Virus record (IMG/VR): IMGVR_UViG_3300046467_000835
Coordinates: 1 to 39,607 of that record
Source: a virus
Reading direction: 5' to 3' (one strand)
Length of the DNA: 39,607 nucleotides
The first letter of the stretch is position 1. Every line of letters starts with the position of its first letter. A program made the translations under genes and the position numbers. The notes under the pieces are model-generated. The model did not search any database, was not told the origin of the DNA, and was given only the letters and a program-made list of their open reading frames with translations. This document shows positions 6,849 to 14,539 of the stretch, in pieces.

Positions 6849-8681
6849 TTGGCATTAATTGCTTTAGAAAATGCTGGACAGACAGGAATTGTCCAAGACA
6901 TCCAGCCGTGGCAGTTGCCCATCAATGCGTGGAGCGATGGCAACAATGTACGGATGGAGCATGGCTCTGTATTTAAATGCAAGGGCTATTCTTCGGTCAT
7001 GGAAACCTGTCCTATCGCCCCTTATCATATTGGCTACGTTAAGGCATCAGGAAATAAATACTGGATAGCCTGCGGTCTTGCAGCTATCCATGTCTTCGAC
7101 GCTACAGAAAAGACAACCAACCTAGATGGTGGTATTGGTGCAGCGGCTACAGGTATTACAGTGGATAGTGTAATTGGTTTTGAGACTGCTGGCACTATAA
7201 CTATAGGCTCCGAAGATATTCCCTATACAGGCATTTCAACAAACACGTTTACGGGATGTGTAAGGGGAGGCGGTGCTACTACCCATTTAGATGGAGCAAC
7301 AGTAACCAGAACCAAGAAGTGGTATGACATCACCAGAGGTGGTGGGGCTGGCGGTGCATATTCAGCTACTGCTGCGGAGACTTGGACTTCTACGGTTATA
7401 GGCGGTGTGCTTGTAGTAACCAATGGGGTTGACGAACCTCAGTTTTGGGAACTTGTTGATGGTGTGCCAGCAACCATTCAGAAGATGCAGAACCTAACTA
7501 ACTGGCCTGCGGCGACAGAATGTAAATCAATGAGAGCGTTCCGCTCGTTCTTGGTTTCCCTCAATATAACCGCATCAAATGTTAATTTTCCAAGAGTAGT
7601 TAAGTGGTCAACAGAAGCCGCCATACAGGCAGTTCCCTCATCTTGGAACGAGGCAGACGCCACCGTAGATGCTGGTGAATACGAATTAGCAGACACTAAA
7701 GGAGCAATACTAGACGGTCTTCCATTGCGTGATTCCTTTATGATCTATAAGGAAGATGCTGTCTATTCAATGACTTATGTCGGTACACCTTTTATCTTTT
7801 CATTTAGGCAGCTTTCACCTTCAGTTGGGATTCTCTCTAAAAACTGTGTTGCCGAGTTCGACGGAGGCCATTTTCTTTTCGGTAATGGTGACATTTACCT
7901 GAACGATGGTCAAAGGATTACATCCCTATTACCCCACAAAATGCGGGATCATGTATTCGCGCTAGTAGACGGGGGTCAAATTGAGAAGTCTTTTGTAGTC
8001 GCTGACTACGGAAGAACAGAGATGTTAGCTTGCTTTGTTTCTACAAGTTCTGGTGCTGATAACCAATGCGACAAGGCTTTGATATGGAATTGGGTTAATA
8101 ATACTTTTTCCATTAGGGACATACCCAATCTTGCACATATTGGTTACGGAAGTGTGAAGAATGAGTTGGCCTATACAACTTGGGCCGCTGCTGCTTTACT
8201 CGTGCCACCCCCAACATGGGCAACTGCTATTGGAGCATGGGCAGTATCATGGGATGATGTGGAGAATGTACTTCTTTTTGCTGACCCTGTAAGCACAAAA
8301 CTATACAGGGATGGATCTGGAAATAAGGAAGATACTACGGATATGGTATCCTATATCGAAAGAACAGGCTTGACATTCACCGCCCAAAATCAGCCAGACC
8401 AATCAACGGTAAAACGCGTAAAGGCTATCTGGCCCAAGATGACCATAGCGAGTAGCGATACAGTAAATTTCTACATAGGCACACAGATGTCTACAGAAGA
8501 AGCCATCACATGGAGTTCTCCAATAACTTTTAATCCAGATAGTCAATCCAAGGTATCTTGTAGAGCGAGTGGAAAACTTTATGGCATTAAGATTGAATCT
8601 ACTGGTGACACTTCTTGGAGACTAGATGGGTTGGAATTTGAGTTAGACGATGCGGGTAGGCGTGGTTCGAGGTCTTACTAA
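6849..8681 (+). CDS. Large tail hub/nozzle-like structural protein
   Basis: This 610-residue, beta-rich protein has repeated strand-turn patterns such as PLRDSFMIYKEDAVYSMTY and GGHFLFGNGDIYLNDG, suggestive of a beta-propeller like podovirus tail hub or nozzle proteins (P22 gp10 type). The start is TTG 6849 with GGAG at 6838-6841, seven bases upstream; no better start exists. It ends in a TAATG overlap with the next gene. A role in closing and stabilising the tail after packaging is inferred from size, composition and position. Confidence 0.65.
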   Translation: MALIALENAGQTGIVQDIQPWQLPINAWSDGNNVRMEHGSVFKCKGYSSVMETCPIAPYHIGYVKASGNKYWIACGLAAIHVFDATEKTTNLDGGIGAAATGITVDSVIGFETAGTITIGSEDIPYTGISTNTFTGCVRGGGATTHLDGATVTRTKKWYDITRGGGAGGAYSATAAETWTSTVIGGVLVVTNGVDEPQFWELVDGVPATIQKMQNLTNWPAATECKSMRAFRSFLVSLNITASNVNFPRVVKWSTEAAIQAVPSSWNEADATVDAGEYELADTKGAILDGLPLRDSFMIYKEDAVYSMTYVGTPFIFSFRQLSPSVGILSKNCVAEFDGGHFLFGNGDIYLNDGQRITSLLPHKMRDHVFALVDGGQIEKSFVVADYGRTEMLACFVSTSSGADNQCDKALIWNWVNNTFSIRDIPNLAHIGYGSVKNELAYTTWAAAALLVPPPTWATAIGAWAVSWDDVENVLLFADPVSTKLYRDGSGNKEDTTDMVSYIERTGLTFTAQNQPDQSTVKRVKAIWPKMTIASSDTVNFYIGTQMSTEEAITWSSPITFNPDSQSKVSCRASGKLYGIKIESTGDTSWRLDGLEFELDDAGRRGSRSY

Positions 8682-8959
8682 TGGCAATGGCTTCTGTAAA
8701 GAAGGTCAAGTCTGTAGTTCGCTACGAGCCGGGACCTCTACCAGAGAATAAGGAAGACTTAGGCATTTACGTAGTTACGGAGTTCAAAAGATTAGGAAAT
8801 ATACTATTCAACCAATCGGTGATGAGACTTGAAGAAACAAACACAGCACCAGCAAAACCAAGAGACGGTGACATCAGATATGCTGACGGCTCAAATTGGA
8901 ATCCGGGAGCGGGCACAGGAATTTATTGGTTCGATGGGTCCTCCTGGACCAAAATGTAG
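8681..8959 (+). CDS. Small tail-region protein, 92 aa
   Basis: The N-terminal part is basic (MAMASVKKVKSVVRYEPG), the middle is helical (YVVTEFKRLGNILFNQ), and the end is a YADGSNWNPGAGTGIYWFDG segment typical of small phage structural proteins lying after the hub gene. It starts in a TAATG junction and overlaps the next gene by 26 bases. No catalytic residues are visible. I infer a minor virion or tail-assembly protein. Confidence 0.65.
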   Translation: MAMASVKKVKSVVRYEPGPLPENKEDLGIYVVTEFKRLGNILFNQSVMRLEETNTAPAKPRDGDIRYADGSNWNPGAGTGIYWFDGSSWTKM

Positions 8960-9374
8960 AGTCGCTTTAATCTTCCCTGAAGATATTGATGTTGTCTGGC
9001 CTCATGTAAAGGACCATATAGCAAGAAGTGCTGCACGAGCTGAAGGGGAACTAACACCTGATGATTTCTTCGCATTTCTAGTCGATGGTCAAATGCACCT
9101 ATGGGTGGCTATAGAAAATAAGAATATTATAGCCGCGATGGTAACGCAGGTTATCGTATACCCCCGCAAGAAGGTGTTAAGAATTGTTGCTATAGGGGGA
9201 GAGGGAATGGAAAGATGGAAGCAGTTCTTCCCAACGCTAGAAGACTTTGCCATGTCCTTGGATTGCACCTCCCTGGAAGCCTGGGGCAGGAAGGGCTGGA
9301 CAAAGATCCTAAAAGATTGGAAATCCTCGTACATCGTGTACACTTATGACTTAAAGAAAAAGAGTATTCATTAA
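8934..9374 (+). CDS. GNAT-fold-like protein in the tail operon
   Basis: The 146-residue product begins MGPPGPKCRVALIFPEDID at ATG 8934. It has a helix with HVKDHIARSAAR, then FFAFLVDGQMHLWVAI, a VTQVIVYPRKKVLRIVAIGGEG core and CTSLEAWGRKGWTKILKDW. This strand-helix order resembles the acetyltransferase-like (GNAT) proteins often seen between phage structural genes. A complete acetyl-CoA loop is not obvious, so enzyme activity is uncertain. A longer frame opens upstream at 8829, but that part is the out-of-frame shadow of the previous gene. Confidence 0.6.
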   Translation: MGPPGPKCRVALIFPEDIDVVWPHVKDHIARSAARAEGELTPDDFFAFLVDGQMHLWVAIENKNIIAAMVTQVIVYPRKKVLRIVAIGGEGMERWKQFFPTLEDFAMSLDCTSLEAWGRKGWTKILKDWKSSYIVYTYDLKKKSIH

Positions 9375-10441
9375 TGAGCTTACATAAAATCCACACCCGC
9401 ATTGTTATTGACTCTCTGACCGGAAAGGTCGAAGAGGATGAATTCTATTGGCATGATACCGATAAAGACGGTCCTATCTCTCAGTTAGGTGGGGGTGGTG
9501 GTGGTGGAGATGGTGATGCTGATGTCGAAGGATACGGCGATGATATGGGATCTGATGAATCGGGTTATGGTGACGAGGGTATAGGCATTGGAGGATATTC
9601 TGACGCTGTCTCTGCTGGGCTCGACGCTGTTGATGCTGCTACTGTTGCAGACGCCGCTGGCCCTGGCCCATCAGGAGCCCCAGGAACTGGAGGCCCCGTT
9701 GGCCCCTCTTCTGAAGCCGACACCTCTCTTGATGACCATAGTGACCCTGGAGCTGGCGGACCCCCTGGAGGGCACCCGGATCATGGAATGTCTGGTGTTG
9801 GTGGGCCTACTGCTGGCTCTGGAATGGAAAGTGCAACAGGCGGTGCAGCCTCGATGGGCCTTGCTGGAACCTCTGGCGGTGGTGCAACTTCGTCTTTTGG
9901 CGACTTCGGAGGATTGATTGATCCCACTTGGGGCTGGGGAATTGATGATGCAGCAACTTATGGATACGGTCATGGGTTGACTCCAGCAGGAAAACTGGAT
10001 TGGCCCGATGGTGATGACGAAGTTTCAGAAGGCGGTGGCGAGCCACCACCCGGCGGAACTCCAGGCGCTCCAGCCCCAGGTGCTCCGGCTCCAGGCGCTC
10101 CGTCTCCTGGCGCTCCAGGAGTTGTGGGCGGTCCATTACCGGGATCAATAATCCCCCCTTGGTGGTCTGGATCACCTCATGCTGAATATGAATGGGGAAG
10201 GTACGGTACGCCATACGCGATCCCATCTCCACGATGGGAGGGTGGTGACGTTCCAGGGCATCTAACTGGGTATATGCCTCATTATGAGGGACTTCTTGAA
10301 AATGCGTACACATATCCAGATATAAAGGCCCTTGGCCTTATTTATGGAGCTCCTCCACCAGCGCCTCCTGCTGAAGAGGACGATGATGATGATGGTGAAG
10401 AAGAAGAGAGTGGTGGTGAAGGCGGAGATCCAGTAGAATGA
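9374..10441 (+). CDS. Gly/Pro-rich collagen-like virion protein
   Basis: The first 35 residues form a compact domain (IHTRIVIDSLTGKVEEDEFYW) seen in proteins at this point of related phage operons. Nearly all the rest of the 355 residues is low complexity: poly-Gly, Gly-Asp, then collagen-like repeats (GAPAPGAPAPGAPSPGAPG near residues 230-250). The end is strongly acidic (EEDDDDDGEEEESGG). No enzyme motif is visible. It may be a flexible spacer, surface display or ejected protein; which one cannot be told. TAATG links it to the gene before. Confidence 0.65.
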   Translation: MSLHKIHTRIVIDSLTGKVEEDEFYWHDTDKDGPISQLGGGGGGGDGDADVEGYGDDMGSDESGYGDEGIGIGGYSDAVSAGLDAVDAATVADAAGPGPSGAPGTGGPVGPSSEADTSLDDHSDPGAGGPPGGHPDHGMSGVGGPTAGSGMESATGGAASMGLAGTSGGGATSSFGDFGGLIDPTWGWGIDDAATYGYGHGLTPAGKLDWPDGDDEVSEGGGEPPPGGTPGAPAPGAPAPGAPSPGAPGVVGGPLPGSIIPPWWSGSPHAEYEWGRYGTPYAIPSPRWEGGDVPGHLTGYMPHYEGLLENAYTYPDIKALGLIYGAPPPAPPAEEDDDDDGEEEESGGEGGDPVE

Positions 10442-10479
10442 TATACAAAAGAAGTTCAGTAACTGACGGAGAATAACCT

Positions 10480-11445
10480 ATGGGCGGCGGATCACAAACA
10501 ACTAGAACAGAACCCTGGGACGCGCAGAAACCCTATCTTAAATATGGTATGGGCGAAGCTCAGCGCATGTATACTATGGGCGTTCCTGATTACTATTCGG
10601 GGAAAAGCATAGCTGGATTCGACCCAGCGCAAGAAGCTGCTCAAGCATACACTCTAGGTTACACTAAGGGCACCAGACCAGCAGAGATGCAAAAAGCTGC
10701 TGAAACCCAAGGCATGCAGCTTATGGGTGGTGATGTTGATTACTCTTCAGGGAACTTCGGTAGAATGGCGACTGCTTTGGGTGATCAAGCTAAAACGCAA
10801 TTAACATCAAATGTTCTTCCAGGAATAAGACAGCAGATGGTTCAATACCAGCCCGGAGGAAGCTCTAGAGGTGATATAGTGCAAGGAAACGCTATTGCTG
10901 CTGCAAACCAACAGATGACGAATAAGTTAGCAGAGATGTATGGAGGCGCATACACTCAGGCGCAGGGAATGCGTCCTGGCGCTGTAGGGATGTATCCGTC
11001 ATTAATGTCGGCTCCATTAGGTATCTCTGGAGCTATGGAAGATGTTGGCGCTGCAAGGCAAGACATGACTCAGAGAGGGCTAGATGAAGGGGTGTCCAGA
11101 TATAAGTATGACGCTACTAAGGGACAACAGGCTCTCACCAACTATATGGCTGGCATATCGGGTGATTACGGATCTACTACACAACAGCCTGGACCTAGTG
11201 GGTTACAGACTCTGGGAACGATTGCCTCTATAGCGTCTATGTTCTCAGATGAACGCTTGAAAGAGGGTGTAGAACAGGTAGGGGTCCATAAGGGATTTAA
11301 TATATACGAATATAATTACATATGGAGTCCTAAGAGGTGGATCGGAGTCATTGCTCAAGAGGTTGAAAAGATTATGCCTGAAGCGGTTATTAAGATTAAC
11401 GGATATAGGCTTGTTAATTACGGCAAGCTGTTCGGAGCCACATAA
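10480..11445 (+). CDS. Virion protein with C-terminal S74 intramolecular chaperone
   Basis: The 321-residue product has a Gly/Gln/Met-rich, mostly helical body (PAQEAAQAYTLGYTKG..., residues 1-245). A C-terminal peptidase-S74 domain follows, with the cleavage-site signature FSDERLKE near residues 250-257, then GFNIYEYNYIW and GVIAQEVEKIMPEAV. S74 domains help trimeric fibres fold and cut themselves off at the Ser of this motif. The body looks like an internal or needle protein more than a beta-helical fibre. GGAGA precedes the start. Confidence 0.75.
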   Translation: MGGGSQTTRTEPWDAQKPYLKYGMGEAQRMYTMGVPDYYSGKSIAGFDPAQEAAQAYTLGYTKGTRPAEMQKAAETQGMQLMGGDVDYSSGNFGRMATALGDQAKTQLTSNVLPGIRQQMVQYQPGGSSRGDIVQGNAIAAANQQMTNKLAEMYGGAYTQAQGMRPGAVGMYPSLMSAPLGISGAMEDVGAARQDMTQRGLDEGVSRYKYDATKGQQALTNYMAGISGDYGSTTQQPGPSGLQTLGTIASIASMFSDERLKEGVEQVGVHKGFNIYEYNYIWSPKRWIGVIAQEVEKIMPEAVIKINGYRLVNYGKLFGAT

Positions 11446-11873
11446 TGTCTGGTGGAATGGCATCTATAGGGAGTATGCTTGGCATGAATCCTGGCGCGGC
11501 TGGTACAGGATCTGGTGGTTTATTGGGGAAAGTATTTCCTAAAAGTCCTGATCCGTTAGATCCAAAGTTTAACCCAGATGGAACGTATGATCCGCTTTTG
11601 TATCAACAGGCTTCAAGCCAGTACGATATAAAGAAGGGCAAGCAAAAACAAGCGTTAGAGTTTATGGCAGCTTTGAATAAACCAAAGCCATTCACAGGGC
11701 ATAAAAAGACCCCTGGTGGTAAGTTTGTAGCTCAACCGTTTGACTCTGGCCCTATGGTTCCAAGTCAAGAGGACCCTGGAGTAGCTGGCCCCGCGACAAA
11801 CACAAGAGAGCGGCTAATCTCTAAAAGACAGAAAAAGGAAAAAAGGCACTCGGCAGGAGGGTTGTTAGGATAA
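11445..11873 (+). CDS. Virion-region protein, 142 aa
   Basis: This basic, Gly/Pro/Lys-rich protein has no signal peptide or membrane segment. Its segments include GGLLGKVFPKSPDPLDPKFNPDG and a Lys/Gln-rich helix (IKKGKQKQALEFMAAL), ending in a basic ISKRQKKEKRHSAGGLLG. It is bound by TAATG overlaps to the S74 protein before it and to the large protein after it. It may be a small internal or ejection-complex protein, judged from position only. Confidence 0.6.
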   Translation: MSGGMASIGSMLGMNPGAAGTGSGGLLGKVFPKSPDPLDPKFNPDGTYDPLLYQQASSQYDIKKGKQKQALEFMAALNKPKPFTGHKKTPGGKFVAQPFDSGPMVPSQEDPGVAGPATNTRERLISKRQKKEKRHSAGGLLG

Positions 11874-14539
11874 TGGCTCATAATCCAGAACACACAAGGC
11901 TTAGAGGGGCTAGTGGGCTCCTTCCACTCACAGAGGAGGAGAAGCGGGAGTTTCTTGCTCTTGAGGGAATTTATGATGAAAAGCTAGGCTCTGATGTATC
12001 CTTCGGGGGTGAACGTGCTAATATTGCACCGTATCTTCATCCTAATATGTCGGCGAATTATCCTGGCAGTTCCCCCTCTGCGGTAGCAGCTAGGGAAGGC
12101 TTTTCAACTTTCCCAAGAGGTACAACCGCATCTGCTCCGTTAAACTTGCAAGGCATTCAACATAATGTTGTAGCCGATGCTGCTAAAAAAGCTAATCAAT
12201 ACGCTTTGCAGACAGCAGTCCAAGACAGGAAGGTAAATCAAGCCGCTCACCAGAGCGATATGACATCTCTTCTTATGAGCATGGCTACGGGACAGAGGAT
12301 TAGTAGTTACGGAACCTCCTTGCGGTCAGGCACATCAAACACCGCATCTAATCTAGCGCATCAAAGAAGGCTTAAAAATGCTGCAATCAGCAAGGGTCTT
12401 GTTTCCATTATTGACAAGTATAGCGATCAGATAAAAAGCAAGAAGGACGTAGAGAACCTTATCCTGGCTGTTCCCGGCCTTGATATAGATCAGAGGAAGG
12501 ATTTAAGGGCGGAGCTTAACGAGTGGAAGGAAGAAGACTTCAAGCCTATGACGGCCTTTGTAGACGGGAAGATTAAAGTTCTATTCCGAAGACCAGGAGA
12601 TCTTAATAAGAAGGAAAGAGAAGCTGGCTATACGTTTGATATGACAATAACAAACGCTTTGAAGGGTCAAGGAGAGGCCGAGATGGTGGGTAATGCTTTG
12701 AATAAATTTTCTACATATTTTTCTGCGTTGCCAGAGAGCGAAAGAACCAGGCGTAAGGTGTTGACCTGGACAGCTAGAGAAGGGTATTACAGAAGCCCCG
12801 TTATTATGTCAGCTATAAGAGATCTGGTTGGTGATTTAATACCAAAACCCGCATACGAAACGCGCTATTTTCCAGGCAAGAATGGGGCGATGGATCAGCG
12901 TACAGTGAGCAGTGAAACCCCTTTAGGAAAGGGCGAGGTGCGTAGTTTAGAGCACGCTCAACAGAACGCTAAAACATTGCATCAAAAAATACAAGAGGAG
13001 GTTATTGCAGCTAATAGCGGTTTGGAACTGGACAGGCTGTTGGATATGTATCGTGTACGGATGCAAGAAAACCCTGGACTGATGGCTTTATTGGAGGGAA
13101 CGGCTGCTGACAGAGAGCAAGCATTTCTAAATAGGGTTACAGCAGCGCAGACGCAAGCGGCAACGGTTGTCAAAGCCGAAGCAGATGCTATGGACGCTGC
13201 TGCTGGAGTAATGACAGGCGGAGAAATATTTTCAGTAAAGTATGGTGGCGAGGACGGAAAGACGGTGTTAACGGAATCCGATCCGGAATTTAAGGACGCT
13301 AAGTGGAGCGCGAAGCGGCTTACCAAAAACCAACTGCTTAAGGACGCTCAACTGGTGACCCCAGAACTTACTCCAGATAACGGATATTACACTAGGGAAG
13401 GGGCCGAGAAATCGCAGACATGGGTTTCTGTGGGGACAGGTGGCGAAAGGCAGCTTATGAACGTGATTGTGGATTCCTTTGGAAACAAAATCCCTCTAGG
13501 AGAAGCAACAAAAGAAGACTACGGTACGTTACAGTGGTTAGAGATGGATGCTGATGGCGATATGCAGAGAAAGGAGTTCAATTACTCAAATCCAGTTGAC
13601 CTAGCTAAAAAACGGAAAGAACTAATCGCTAAAGACAAAGGCATAGACTCAACCTCTATATCTGTAGTAGGTAGCGACCAAGACAGGTACATACCTGACG
13701 ATAGTAAAGATTGGATCTGGGTTAATGTGCCTTCAGGGATAGAAAGAACAACGACAGATCCAGATACTGGAAAGATAACAGTCTTAGCAGACGATACAAG
13801 ACACAGTTGGGAAAAGAGGTATACCCCAAAGTTTGCTACAGCTCATTTAGTGAAGAATTTTGATAAATATATTGGCCCTTTGAGAAAGAGCTATGAGCAA
13901 GTAAATATCACTGCCGATAAAATACGAGGATTAATTGAATTAGAGGGTGAGCTGCTAGACTTAGGAATGATAGATGTGCAGTTGGTTACGGTATTCAAAA
14001 AGATTGACGATACATCGATGGTTACTGAGCAAGAGTTTCAAACCATAAAGGGCGCTGCTGCTGTTACAGACACTATGACAAGAGCGATCACTGCGTTCAA
14101 GCGTGGCGATCAACTTACTCCAGCGCAGCGGCTTGCGATATTAAAAGCCACTCAAATGGTTATGATTGTCGCAACCAATAAGTATCGACAAAGATTGCAA
14201 GACGCAAACGAAAAATTGCACTCAATGTATCCTTTGATGCCTTCGCCTACTGGAGATGAGATATCTTATCAAGATATTTTAGCTCCTAATATAACGAAAG
14301 AGTTCGATAAGGTAGATCAAATTTATGGCTACATTGACAACAGGTTACCTCTCTCCTCACCCCTCCTTGACAGAATGCAACGAAGTGATCTTGTAAATAG
14401 CAGGAATCGTCATGTTCTTCTTGGTGGAAAAAAGAGTGGTGGAGCGTTTGGCGCGAAATTAACGAAGCAGATTAGAGATCCCAGGGGGAAATTGACAACT
14501 GTCCCAACTACACGGCCTGAAAAGGTTCAGGGATTCTAA
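11873..14539 (+). CDS. Large internal virion / ejection protein 1
   Basis: This 888-residue protein is largely helical and charged. It has coiled-coil-prone stretches such as AAKKANQYALQTAVQDRKVNQAAH (about residues 100-125), a long Ala-rich helix near residues 400-450, and a central DPDTGKITVLADDTRHSWE strand region. It lacks signal, membrane or enzyme motifs that I recognise. Paired large helical proteins late in the structural operon of podovirus-like phages are typically internal core or ejected proteins (as T7 gp15/gp16). The assignment is by size, composition and order. Confidence 0.55.
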   Translation: MAHNPEHTRLRGASGLLPLTEEEKREFLALEGIYDEKLGSDVSFGGERANIAPYLHPNMSANYPGSSPSAVAAREGFSTFPRGTTASAPLNLQGIQHNVVADAAKKANQYALQTAVQDRKVNQAAHQSDMTSLLMSMATGQRISSYGTSLRSGTSNTASNLAHQRRLKNAAISKGLVSIIDKYSDQIKSKKDVENLILAVPGLDIDQRKDLRAELNEWKEEDFKPMTAFVDGKIKVLFRRPGDLNKKEREAGYTFDMTITNALKGQGEAEMVGNALNKFSTYFSALPESERTRRKVLTWTAREGYYRSPVIMSAIRDLVGDLIPKPAYETRYFPGKNGAMDQRTVSSETPLGKGEVRSLEHAQQNAKTLHQKIQEEVIAANSGLELDRLLDMYRVRMQENPGLMALLEGTAADREQAFLNRVTAAQTQAATVVKAEADAMDAAAGVMTGGEIFSVKYGGEDGKTVLTESDPEFKDAKWSAKRLTKNQLLKDAQLVTPELTPDNGYYTREGAEKSQTWVSVGTGGERQLMNVIVDSFGNKIPLGEATKEDYGTLQWLEMDADGDMQRKEFNYSNPVDLAKKRKELIAKDKGIDSTSISVVGSDQDRYIPDDSKDWIWVNVPSGIERTTTDPDTGKITVLADDTRHSWEKRYTPKFATAHLVKNFDKYIGPLRKSYEQVNITADKIRGLIELEGELLDLGMIDVQLVTVFKKIDDTSMVTEQEFQTIKGAAAVTDTMTRAITAFKRGDQLTPAQRLAILKATQMVMIVATNKYRQRLQDANEKLHSMYPLMPSPTGDEISYQDILAPNITKEFDKVDQIYGYIDNRLPLSSPLLDRMQRSDLVNSRNRHVLLGGKKSGGAFGAKLTKQIRDPRGKLTTVPTTRPEKVQGF

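Noticed and set aside
8829-8933. Longer N-terminus for the GNAT-like protein
   Set aside because: The extra 35 residues overlap the preceding gene in another frame and look like its shadow (Gln/Thr-rich).
9671-10313. Minus-strand frames of 100 and 168 residues opposite the collagen-like gene
   Set aside because: Antisense shadows caused by the biased glycine and proline codons; no start context or motif.
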